Assembly: GCA_021812505.1 (NCBI GenBank)
Contig: JAKANG010000102.1
Span: forward strand, 1 to 6,262
Source of the DNA: Pseudomonadota bacterium
Lineage (GTDB): Bacteria > Pseudomonadota > Alphaproteobacteria > Rhizobiales > Beijerinckiaceae
DNA: 6,262 bases
Direction: 5' to 3'
The notes under the pieces are model-generated. The model was not told where the DNA came from, searched no databases, and saw only the letters and a list, made by a program, of their open reading frames with translations. The number at the start of each line of letters is the position of its first letter. The stretch's first letter is position 1. Positions 1 through 6,262 of the stretch are shown one piece after another. Both the position numbers and the translations under genes were made by a program.

Positions 1-2
1 TT

Positions 3-203
3 CCGATCTATTACATGCATGACGACTACAGCAACAGCCCGCGATCCGATGGCGATTTCGCTTTGGCGGCGACCTTCTCCTGCAAACTCAGCCGGACTCT
101 CGTCGCGTCGATCTCCACCCGGCAGATCATTCAGGACTCGTCCTACAGGCCGGCGTCCTATAGCCGGAACGTCTCCGCAATCGGCGTCACCTATCGTTAT
201 TGA
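3..203 (+). CDS. Outer-membrane beta-barrel protein, C-terminal fragment (5' end outside window)
   Basis: Only the last 66 residues are present; the frame is open from the left edge to a TGA at 201-203. The visible part has alternating polar and hydrophobic residues in short stretches separated by polar, Ser/Asn/Asp-rich turns. It ends in an aromatic residue (VTYRY), the usual C-terminal signature of a last beta strand recognised by the BAM complex. The pattern resembles the end of the putative beta-barrel porin 2 type proteins that often sit in exopolysaccharide loci (VpsM-like), where a role in secretion through the outer membrane is suspected. It lies 67 nt before the tyrosine kinase gene on the same strand, so it probably shares its transcript. 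An internal ATG at 15 is not taken as the start, because a 62-residue barrel would be far too short. Class is moderately sure; exact family and function are inference. Confidence 0.6.
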   Translation, partial: PIYYMHDDYSNSPRSDGDFALAATFSCKLSRTLVASISTRQIIQDSSYRPASYSRNVSAIGVTYRY

Positions 204-258
204 GGATGCAAATGATTATTCCCGCAACGCATGAATTTTCGCGCGCCGTCCGAAGCCC

Positions 259-263
259 GAGGG
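259..263 (+). promoter_or_regulatory. Ribosome binding site of the Wzc-like gene
   Basis: GAGGG ends 7 nt before the ATG at 271. It is the only good Shine-Dalgarno match near the start and supports choosing 271 over later in-frame ATGs. The 15-nt stretch 259-273 differs by one base from the initiation region of the glycosyltransferase gene (5121-5135). Confidence 0.55.
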
Positions 264-270
264 CGGCGCC

Positions 271-2499
271 ATGAACATCGCCGATTTTCGTTTCACCGAT
301 CCCGCCGCCGGAGGCGTCCAGGGCGAAGACGCCGTCGATCTGCGTCTGATCCAGGACTTCTTCAAACGGCGCTGGAAAGTCATCCTCGCCGTGATCCTCG
401 CGACCATGACGGCGACGCTTGCATTCGTGCTGACGGTAAGCCCGCGCTATACGGCGACCGCCGAGATCCTTCTGGACCCCGCGGGGCGCAAGGCGTTCGG
501 CGAATCGATCCTGCCGGATTTCAGCCTCGAAACGGCGAATGTGGACAGCCAGATCAGCGTCCTGCGCTCGGTCAATCTGCTGCGGCACGCTGTCGAGAAA
601 CTGGACCTGGCCCACGATTCAACCTTCGGCCAGCCGCCCAAGCCGCACATTCTGACCCGGATCATGAATGTGCTGCGCAGCCTCGATCATTTCGGCGCGC
701 AAAGCCCGCCGCCCGATGCGGACCCAGCCGGCCTGACCGCGGCCGAACTGATCGCCATCGGCAACCTGTCCGAGGCGCTCGAAGTCCAGCGCTACAATCG
801 CACCTATGTGCTGAGCGTCTCGATCACCACCGACGCGCCGTGGCGGGCCGCGCGGGTCGCGAATGCGGTCGCTGACGTCTATATCGCCGACCAGCTTGCC
901 GCACGCTATGAGGGCGCGCGAAGGGCCTCGGCCTGGCTCGCCGAACGGATGGAGGCGATTTCGCGCCAGGTCCGGGACTCCGAACAGGCGGTGTCGGATT
1001 TCCGCCGCGAGCACAATCTCATCTCGGCGTCCAACGAGGGCAAGCTGACGATCGGCGAGCAGCAGCTCTCGGAAATGAACGCGAAGCTCGCGGAATTGCG
1101 CACGCAGACCGCCGAGGCGCGGGCCAAATATGAACAGGCCGCCGCGACCCTGCGCGCCAAGGGATCGATGGATGCGATTCCCGAGGTCGTGCGCTCGCCT
1201 GTCATCGCGCAATTGCGCAGTCAGGAGGCCGAGGTGGCGCGCCGCGAGGCCGAGCTGCGATCGCGTTATGCGGGCGACAATCCGCAAGTCGCCAATGTCG
1301 TCGCCGAACATGCCGCGATCAGGCGTTCGATCGGGTTCGAAGCCGAACGGATCGTCGCCAATCTCAAGAATGATGACGACATCACCCAGGCGCGCGAGGA
1401 TTCGCTGAAACGAAGCATCGACCAGGCGAGCGCGGCGAATGGCCTCGACGACGCGGTCGGCGTCCGCTTGCGCGAACTCGAGCGGATCAACGCCGCCAAC
1501 AAGGCGATGTACGAATATTTCCAGACGCGGTCGAAAATCGCGCAGGAACAGTCCAATTTCGAACAGCCCGAGGCGCGGCTGATCTCGCCGGCGACCGACC
1601 CGGTCATCCCCTCCTTTCCGAAGAAGACCTCGGCCGAGGCGCTGGCGATGATCGTCGGCGCGTTGCTCGGCATCGTGGTGGCCGTCGCGCTCGACCTCTC
1701 CAACAACGGATTCCTCACCGCGCGCGAGATCGAGGACCGGCTCGATCTGCCTGTCCTCGGCGCCGCGCCCGCGCTTTCCGCACGGGCGCGCACTGTCGCG
1801 GGCAAGTTGCTCGATCCGGCCGCCTATGGCGCCGCGAAGCCTTTATCGCGCTATGCCGAAGCCATTCGCGGCGCACGCGTCGGGTTGCAGATGGAATCGC
1901 CCGACAAGCCGCCAAAGCTGGTTCTCGTCACCTCGACGGCGCCGCGCGAGGGCAAGACGACGACGGCCATCGCCCTAGCGCTTTCGGCGCAGAAGGCGGG
2001 GGTGAGGGTGGCGCTGGTCGACGCCGACCTGCGTCATCCCGCCGTCACCTCCCATTTCGGTCTCGGCGGCCGGCCTGGCCTGTCGGACCTGCTCTCCGGC
2101 AAGGCGTCGAAAGATGAAATATCTCTTGAGATCAACGGATTGACGATCATTCCCGCGGGCGCCAAAACGACAATGCCGCCGGACCTTCTGGGCTCCGGGC
2201 TGATGCGGCGTTACCTCTCCGCGCTGCGTGGCCAGTTCGACCTTGTCCTCATCGACGCGCCCCCGGTGGCGCCAGTGATCGACGCGAGACTCCTCGCCCA
2301 ACTCGCGGACAAGATCGTCTATGTCGTGCGCTGGCGGAAGAGTCCGCGCGAGATCGTTGCTCAATGCGTTGAGGCGGTCCGTGGCGAGGGCAAGGTCGCC
2401 GGCGTGCTGCTGAACCAGATCGACGAGCGGCACGTTCCGCATCATGGCCGTTATGCTCATTATGCTGGCCGGAACTATTCCGGCTATTACGAAGGATGA
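271..2499 (+). CDS. Wzc-like polysaccharide co-polymerase with BY-type tyrosine autokinase domain
   Basis: This 742-residue inner-membrane protein is of the usual length for proteobacterial Wzc/ExoP proteins, which control polymer length and export and cycle through tyrosine autophosphorylation. The N-terminal Wzz domain starts near residue 20; TM1 is about 36-56. A long periplasmic helical/coiled-coil region follows (about 210-350). The proline motif before TM2 is present (P444, P447, P450), and TM2 is about 457-474. The cytoplasmic kinase domain has the EX2RX2R oligomerisation motif (E530, R533, R536), Walker A ending in GKTT (K562), Walker A' (D584, D586) and Walker B (LVLIDAPP, D662). The C-terminal tail has five tyrosines (728, 731, 736, 739, 740), the expected phosphorylation cluster. 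Nothing is missing, so an active kinase is likely. Dephosphorylation by a Wzb-type phosphatase would be expected, but none is in the window. Role by family is very sure; the polymer is unknown. Confidence 0.95.
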   Translation: MNIADFRFTDPAAGGVQGEDAVDLRLIQDFFKRRWKVILAVILATMTATLAFVLTVSPRYTATAEILLDPAGRKAFGESILPDFSLETANVDSQISVLRSVNLLRHAVEKLDLAHDSTFGQPPKPHILTRIMNVLRSLDHFGAQSPPPDADPAGLTAAELIAIGNLSEALEVQRYNRTYVLSVSITTDAPWRAARVANAVADVYIADQLAARYEGARRASAWLAERMEAISRQVRDSEQAVSDFRREHNLISASNEGKLTIGEQQLSEMNAKLAELRTQTAEARAKYEQAAATLRAKGSMDAIPEVVRSPVIAQLRSQEAEVARREAELRSRYAGDNPQVANVVAEHAAIRRSIGFEAERIVANLKNDDDITQAREDSLKRSIDQASAANGLDDAVGVRLRELERINAANKAMYEYFQTRSKIAQEQSNFEQPEARLISPATDPVIPSFPKKTSAEALAMIVGALLGIVVAVALDLSNNGFLTAREIEDRLDLPVLGAAPALSARARTVAGKLLDPAAYGAAKPLSRYAEAIRGARVGLQMESPDKPPKLVLVTSTAPREGKTTTAIALALSAQKAGVRVALVDADLRHPAVTSHFGLGGRPGLSDLLSGKASKDEISLEINGLTIIPAGAKTTMPPDLLGSGLMRRYLSALRGQFDLVLIDAPPVAPVIDARLLAQLADKIVYVVRWRKSPREIVAQCVEAVRGEGKVAGVLLNQIDERHVPHHGRYAHYAGRNYSGYYEG

Positions 2500-2584
2500 G
2501 GCGCCAAAGTCGAAGGCCTGCGAATGAAATGCAACCGGCGATGACGTTGTGCGCTGGCAGTTCTTTGCCTTGAAATGGCTTCCG

Positions 2585-2600
2585 GCCCCCGATGGGGGGC
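2585..2600 (+). other. GC-rich hairpin upstream of gmd
   Basis: GCCCCC at 2585-2590 and GGGGGC at 2595-2600 form a perfect 6-bp stem with a GATG tetraloop. It lies in the 144-nt gap between the kinase gene and gmd, 43 nt before the preferred gmd ATG. It is not followed by a T run, so it is not a standard intrinsic terminator. It could act as an mRNA stability or attenuation element, or it could be chance in GC-rich DNA. Confidence 0.35.
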
Positions 2601-2635
2601 TTCGACCGCGCCACGGGCGTCTCGGGAGCTGGGTC

Positions 2636-2639
2636 AGGA
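2636..2639 (+). promoter_or_regulatory. Possible ribosome binding site of gmd
   Basis: AGGA ends 4 nt before the ATG at 2644, a rather short spacing. No comparable site precedes the earlier in-frame ATG at 2575. This is the main sequence reason for choosing 2644 as the gmd start. Confidence 0.4.
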
Positions 2640-2643
2640 AGCG

Positions 2644-3762
2644 ATGTACAGGGACGAAAGTCGCGAGAGCGCCTGGCCGCAGCCGAAGGTCGCGCTGATC
2701 ACAGGCGTCACCGGCCAGGACGGCGCCTATCTCGCCGAACTGCTGCTGCGGAAGGGCTATTTCGTCCACGGCCTCAAGCGGCGTTCGTCCTCCTTCAACA
2801 CCGGACGGATCGAGCGTCTCTATCAGGACCCGCATGAGCGCAACCGGCGCTTCGCCCTGCATTACGGCGACCTCACCGACGCCACCAATCTGATCCGCGT
2901 CGTCCAGGAGATCCAGCCGGACGAGATCTATAATCTGGCGGCGCAGTCCCATGTCCAGGTCAGTTTCGAGACGGCCGAATATACCGCCAACGCCGACGGC
3001 ATGGGCGCATTGCGGCTGTTGGAGGCGATCAGGCTTTTGGGCCTCGGCCAGAAGACGCGTTTCTACCAGGCCTCGACCTCGGAGCTTTACGGCAAGGCGC
3101 GCCAGGCGCCGCAGAACGAATCCACGCCGTTCCAACCGCGCTCGCCCTATGCGGCGGCCAAGCTCTATGCCTATTGGATGACGGTCAATTATCGCGAGGC
3201 TTATGGGCTTCACGCCTCGAACGGCATCCTGTTCAATCACGAAAGCCCACTGCGCGGCGAGACCTTCGTCACGCGCAAGATCACGCGCGCCGCCGCCGCC
3301 ATCCGTCTCGGAGCCCAGGATCGCCTCTATCTCGGCAATCTCGATGCGGAGCGCGACTGGGGTCACGCGCGCGATTATGTCGAAGGCATGTGGCGTATCG
3401 TGCAGCAGCCGCTGCCCGACGATTACGTGCTGGCGACGGGGCGCAAGGAAAGCGTGCGCCGCTTCGCCGAACTGGCCTTTGCCGCGGCGGGGCTTCCCAT
3501 CGCCTGGCGCGGCGCCGGCGTCGCCGAGCAGGGATTATGCGCGCGGACCGGCCGCGCGCTGGTCGAGGTCGATCCGCGCTATTTCCGTCCGGCTGAAGTC
3601 GATACTCTGATCGGCGATCCGAGCAAGGCTCGCGAGAAGCTCGGCTGGGAGGCGAAGACGAGTCTCGAAGACATGGTGGAGGAAATGGTTCGCCAGGATC
3701 TCGACGACATGGGAAGCGCGAAAGGCGCGCCGCCGGCTCCGGCCTTCCATGCGGTCGGCTGA
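2644..3762 (+). CDS. gmd: GDP-mannose 4,6-dehydratase
   Basis: The enzyme converts GDP-D-mannose to GDP-4-keto-6-deoxy-D-mannose in the cytoplasm with a tightly bound NADP(H), the first step to GDP-fucose, GDP-rhamnose or GDP-perosamine. From ATG 2644 it has 372 residues, the normal length of the family. It is an extended short-chain dehydrogenase: the Rossmann glycine motif TGVTGQDG is at 20-27, followed by a KRRSSSFNT segment typical of Gmd. The catalytic STSE lies at 144-147 (T145, E147) and YAAAK at 169-173 (Y169, K173). The family stretches NHESPLRGE (198-206) and [10 protein letters not shown] (237-246) are present. The frame is open upstream to an ATG at 2575, but that start has no ribosome binding site and would add a 23-residue extension unlike the family. 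No reductase or epimerase partner is in the window, so the final sugar cannot be named. Function is very sure; the start is less so. Confidence 0.95.
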   Translation: MYRDESRESAWPQPKVALITGVTGQDGAYLAELLLRKGYFVHGLKRRSSSFNTGRIERLYQDPHERNRRFALHYGDLTDATNLIRVVQEIQPDEIYNLAAQSHVQVSFETAEYTANADGMGALRLLEAIRLLGLGQKTRFYQASTSELYGKARQAPQNESTPFQPRSPYAAAKLYAYWMTVNYREAYGLHASNGILFNHESPLRGETFVTRKITRAAAAIRLGAQDRLYLGNLDAERDWGHARDYVEGMWRIVQQPLPDDYVLATGRKESVRRFAELAFAAAGLPIAWRGAGVAEQGLCARTGRALVEVDPRYFRPAEVDTLIGDPSKAREKLGWEAKTSLEDMVEEMVRQDLDDMGSAKGAPPAPAFHAVG

Positions 3763-3775
3763 AAGCGTCCGAGCC

Positions 3776-3779
3776 AAGG
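3776..3779 (+). promoter_or_regulatory. Possible ribosome binding site of the flippase gene
   Basis: AAGG lies 10 nt before the ATG at 3790. It is weak and at the long end of usual spacing, but it is the best site in front of any in-frame ATG of this gene. A stronger AAAGGA (3825-3830) exists inside the gene but is not followed by a suitable in-frame start. Confidence 0.3.
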
Positions 3780-3789
3780 TTCCTCGCCC

Positions 3790-5145
3790 ATGCCGCCCCG
3801 CGCCTTGAGCCTGATATCGAGCCGAAAGGAAGCGCTTTGCGCCAACAGGACCGCGCCCAAGGCGCTGGCCTTTTCGGCCTCCGGACAGATCGTCGTCGCC
3901 GCGACGGCCCTGATCAGCTTGCGCGTCTATACAGAACTGCTCGACAAGACGGAATTCGCCCTGGCGATGATGGCGATGGGCGGCGTCGCCTTGCTCGATG
4001 GCGTCGTCGTCATGGCCCTGAACCAGACGCTGCTGTCGCTCTGCGCCGCGCTAGACGGCTGCGAGCGGCAACGCGAAGTCGCGACGCGACTCGGTTGGCG
4101 CCTGGCGCGTCTCATCGTTCTCGTCATGGCCGGGCTCTCCGCCGTTCTCGTCGCGGCGCGCTTCATCATCCCGCTGCATCCCCTGATCTTTTTCGCGCCC
4201 CTGCTCATTGTCGTCTATCTCGGCGAAGAGATCGCCAAGACGACAATGCTCGGGCCGATGACCGCGCGGCGCGAATATCGGCGTTTCTCGCTGTGGGCGG
4301 CCGTCGAGGCGGTCGTGACGCTCGCGGTCATCGCCGCGACGCTGAAAATGCTGCGCCCTGACGCGGTCGGCTTCCTGCTCGGCCTGCTGGCCGCGCGCCT
4401 GGCGACGACGACCGGCTTCATGATCCTGTTCTTCGGCTTCTCCTATTTTTCCGGAGCGACGCAGGCGCCGGAGCGCAAGGAGGTCGCTCGCGCGCTCACC
4501 TATGGCCTTCCCCTGAGCGTCATGGCGCCGCTCGGTTGGCTCAACGCCTTTCTCGATCGCTACGCCATCGCCTTTTTTTCCGGGCTTTCCAGCGCTGCCG
4601 TCTATACCGCGGCCAGCGGCCTCGTCGGCCGCCCCTATGCGATCACGACATCGGTGCTGACCAATTATTTCCGCCCTCTGTTGTTCGAGGCCCCGGGCGC
4701 CGGGGACTCTCGCTCGCGAAAGCGCCGCCTGGCGCAATGGCTGACCGCCGCCTCTGTCATCGGTTTTGCCGGCGTCGCCGCTCTGGCGTTGCTGGCGAAA
4801 TTCGTCGCCGCTCTGATCCTGGCGCCGGATTTTCGCGCCGGCGCGACGCCGATCCTGACGGTTCTCGGCGTGGCGCAGACTTTCGCGATCATGACTCACG
4901 CGCTCGACAACGCCATCCTCGCCACCGGGACGAGCGGCCGCCTGCTGAAACTGCAGGCGGCCATGGTTGTCCCCGCTCTGGTTCTGGTTCCTCTCGGCGC
5001 CCTCCTCGCGTCGGGCTTCGGCGCGGCGCTTGGGCGCATGGCGTCCGAGGCGATCAGGTTCGGCGCGACCGTTCTGCTGTCGCGGGCGGCGCTGGAGCCG
5101 CCGCCGACGAAAACCTCTTGGAGCGCGGCGCCATGCGGATCGTGA
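3790..5145 (+). CDS. Wzx-like polysaccharide flippase (MOP superfamily)
   Basis: This is a 451-residue polytopic inner-membrane protein. I count about 12 hydrophobic segments, near residues 24-45, 56-85, 108-127, 132-147, 169-190, 196-222, 238-262, 265-295, 318-344, 352-378, 385-408 and 409-432, with short basic loops. Both the number and the length are normal for Wzx-type flippases of the MOP superfamily. The first segment (SASGQIVVAATALISLRVY) followed by an acidic loop and a second segment beginning with phenylalanine matches how these proteins usually begin. The expected job is to move the undecaprenyl-linked repeat unit to the periplasmic face for polymerisation. Sequence conservation in this family is low, so the call rests on topology and neighbours; a Wzy polymerase is less likely because no large periplasmic loop is seen. 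It starts 27 nt after gmd and overlaps the glycosyltransferase by 13 nt. The first ~20 residues are uncertain because the start is weakly supported. Confidence 0.8.
   Translation: MPPRALSLISSRKEALCANRTAPKALAFSASGQIVVAATALISLRVYTELLDKTEFALAMMAMGGVALLDGVVVMALNQTLLSLCAALDGCERQREVATRLGWRLARLIVLVMAGLSAVLVAARFIIPLHPLIFFAPLLIVVYLGEEIAKTTMLGPMTARREYRRFSLWAAVEAVVTLAVIAATLKMLRPDAVGFLLGLLAARLATTTGFMILFFGFSYFSGATQAPERKEVARALTYGLPLSVMAPLGWLNAFLDRYAIAFFSGLSSAAVYTAASGLVGRPYAITTSVLTNYFRPLLFEAPGAGDSRSRKRRLAQWLTAASVIGFAGVAALALLAKFVAALILAPDFRAGATPILTVLGVAQTFAIMTHALDNAILATGTSGRLLKLQAAMVVPALVLVPLGALLASGFGAALGRMASEAIRFGATVLLSRAALEPPPTKTSWSAAPCGS
5120..5123 (+). promoter_or_regulatory. Ribosome binding site of the glycosyltransferase gene
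   Basis: GGAG lies inside the end of the flippase gene, 9 nt before the ATG at 5133. It fixes the glycosyltransferase start, although the frame stays open far upstream to 4536. Confidence 0.55.
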
Positions 5146-6248
5146 TCGCAACCACGAGCGGATTTCACCTGCGCCATCTCGCGCGCGAATGGATCGCGGA
5201 CGGCCAGGACGTGACCTATCTGACCTATCTGCCGAAATTTCGCATTCGTCGGGACGGAATTCCCACGACCAGAGCGCGCAGCTATTTCTGGCGCCTTCAG
5301 CCCTGGTCAGCCGCCGCTCTGTTCCGGCCGTGGTCCGCGCTGCGAAACGCCGCCGTTGACAGGGTCCTCTCACACGCCGACGCGGCCTATGCGGCTGACG
5401 CCCCACCTTGCGACATCTTCATCGGCCTGTCGGCCATGGCCGACGCCAGCGCCAGGGCCGCCCGCGAAAAACATGGCGCGAAGGTCGTGATCGAACGCGG
5501 TTCGCGCCATGTGCTGAGCCAGGATGCATTGCTGCGCGCCGGCGGCGCACGGCCGTTGCGCGAGTCCTATATCCGGCGCGAACTCGCGAGTTACGATTGC
5601 GCCGATGTCATCGCCTTGCCTTCGGACCATACGGTCGAAAGTTTCGTCGAACGCGGCTTTCCCGAGACGAAGCTTTTCCGGAATCCCTATGGCGTCGATC
5701 TCGCGCAATTCCCTCGGACGCCGCGCCCGCCAGGTCCGCCGCGCCTGCTCTTCGTCGGGCAATGGTCGAAGCGCAAGGGATGCGACGTCATCACGGAGGT
5801 CCTGCGGCGCAATCCCGATTTCGATCTGACCCATGTCGGAACGTTAGCAGATCTGCCTTTTCCCGAACTTCCCAACGTGCGGACGCTCGGTCATCGGACC
5901 CATCCGCAATTGCGTAAGGAAATGGAGCGTCATCACATCTTTCTCCTGCCCTCGCGCGAGGATGGATTTGGCATGGTCCTCAGCGAGGCTCTGGCCTCGG
6001 GCTTGCCGGTGATCGGATCGACCAGAACAGGCGCGCCCGACCTGCGAGCCCTGATCTCGATGAAGGAGAGTGTGGAGGTCGTTCCGCCTTCCGATGTTCC
6101 CGCGCTGGAACAGGCGATCCGGCGCATGGCGGCTTTCGTCGCCCGTCAGTCGCATGACCGTGCGATCCTGTCCGAGGCGGACAAGGCGGAGTTGAGTTGG
6201 GCGGCCTATGCGCGGCGCTACAGCGTGTTCCTGCAGACGATCGTGTGA
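5133..6248 (+). CDS. GT4-type (GT-B fold) glycosyltransferase
   Basis: This 371-residue cytoplasmic or membrane-peripheral enzyme should transfer a sugar from a nucleotide donor to the growing lipid-linked repeat unit. The start MRIVIATTSGFHLRHL is a typical first beta strand and glycine loop of an N-terminal Rossmann domain. RGSRH (122-126) and NPYGVD (184-189) match a GT4 subgroup seen in surface polysaccharide loci. The C-terminal donor domain begins near residue 203 with LLFVGQWSKRKG (K213, K215). It contains SREDGFGMVLSEALASG, where the EX7E motif reads D277...E285, with E276 just before; Asp in the first position is a known variant. Length is normal. The ATG lies 13 nt before the end of the flippase gene, implying translational coupling. 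The frame upstream of 5133 is a shadow of the flippase gene and encodes an Arg-rich, non-domain sequence. Donor and acceptor cannot be read from the sequence; GDP-deoxyhexose is possible given gmd. Confidence 0.9.
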   Translation: MRIVIATTSGFHLRHLAREWIADGQDVTYLTYLPKFRIRRDGIPTTRARSYFWRLQPWSAAALFRPWSALRNAAVDRVLSHADAAYAADAPPCDIFIGLSAMADASARAAREKHGAKVVIERGSRHVLSQDALLRAGGARPLRESYIRRELASYDCADVIALPSDHTVESFVERGFPETKLFRNPYGVDLAQFPRTPRPPGPPRLLFVGQWSKRKGCDVITEVLRRNPDFDLTHVGTLADLPFPELPNVRTLGHRTHPQLRKEMERHHIFLLPSREDGFGMVLSEALASGLPVIGSTRTGAPDLRALISMKESVEVVPPSDVPALEQAIRRMAAFVARQSHDRAILSEADKAELSWAAYARRYSVFLQTIV

Positions 6249-6250
6249 GG

Positions 6251-6262
6251 GTGAAAATGGCG
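6251..6262 (+). CDS. Probable start of the next operon gene (truncated at window end)
   Basis: Eight nt after the glycosyltransferase stop, an ATG at 6257-6259 is preceded by TGAGGG (6246-6251), a usable ribosome binding site. A GTG at 6251 is in the same frame and is an alternative start. Only two to four codons are visible, so nothing can be said of the product. Tight spacing suggests it continues the same polysaccharide operon. Confidence 0.4.

Noticed and set aside
231..875. Overlapping + strand open frame of 214 codons
   Set aside because: It runs in another frame over the N-terminal part of the kinase gene; its product is Arg/Pro-rich with no domain.
2555..2569. Sigma-54-like promoter TGGCAG...TTGCC upstream of gmd
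   Set aside because: GG and GC are separated by 9 nt instead of the strict 10, and CAC is CAG. Sigma-54 tolerates spacing change poorly.
2585..2600. Hairpin as rho-independent terminator of the kinase gene
   Set aside because: The stem is GC-rich but TTCGACC follows it and there is no T tract.
1975..3366. Long minus-strand open frame of 463 codons
   Set aside because: It is antisense to the kinase end and gmd, both firmly identified. Its translation has no recognisable domain and fits the shadow frames expected in high-GC DNA.
4536..5132. 199-codon upstream extension of the glycosyltransferase frame
   Set aside because: The extension overlaps the flippase and is Arg-rich without fold signals. 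ATG 5133 has a good ribosome site and begins a standard GT-B N-terminus.
4051..5406. Long minus-strand open frame of 451 codons
   Set aside because: It is antisense to the flippase and the start of the glycosyltransferase. The product is dominated by Arg, Gln, Glu and Asp with no domain pattern, typical of a shadow.

Overview
The window is high-GC and dense with genes on the + strand. It looks like an interior slice of a Wzx/Wzy-type exopolysaccharide or capsule locus of a Gram-negative bacterium. The strong G/C bias at third codon positions and the protein style suggest an alphaproteobacterium, possibly of the Hyphomicrobiales (Methylocystis/Beijerinckia-like). That placement is inference only; nothing in the window fixes the taxon.

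Layout, left to right: (1) the last 66 codons of an outer-membrane beta-barrel protein (to 203); (2) a 67-nt gap, then a full Wzc-like polysaccharide co-polymerase fused to a bacterial tyrosine kinase (271-2499); (3) a 144-nt gap with a compact GC hairpin but no convincing promoter or terminator; (4) GDP-mannose 4,6-dehydratase, gmd (2644-3762); (5) a polytopic membrane protein of the Wzx/MOP flippase type (3790-5145); (6) a GT4-type glycosyltransferase whose ATG lies inside the end of the flippase gene (5133-6248); (7) the first two to four codons of a probable further gene at the right edge. Everything real is on the + strand. The long minus-strand open frames are read as high-GC shadows of these genes.

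The parts fit one pathway. Gmd makes GDP-4-keto-6-deoxy-mannose, the precursor of GDP-fucose, GDP-rhamnose or GDP-perosamine. The glycosyltransferase adds a sugar to a lipid-linked repeat unit on the cytoplasmic face. The flippase moves that unit across the inner membrane. The Wzc-like kinase controls chain length and export, and the outer-membrane barrel is a candidate exit or secretion partner. The Wzy polymerase, the initiating phosphoglycosyl transferase, a Wza-type export lipoprotein, the Wzb phosphatase and the reductase that acts after Gmd are not in the window and would be expected in the flanks.

I see no tRNA or rRNA, CRISPR array, insertion sequence, integrase or attachment site. 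I do not see a clearly new system. The points worth a second look are an OM barrel next to the kinase instead of a Wza gene, the uncertain starts of gmd and the flippase, and the gap upstream of gmd.
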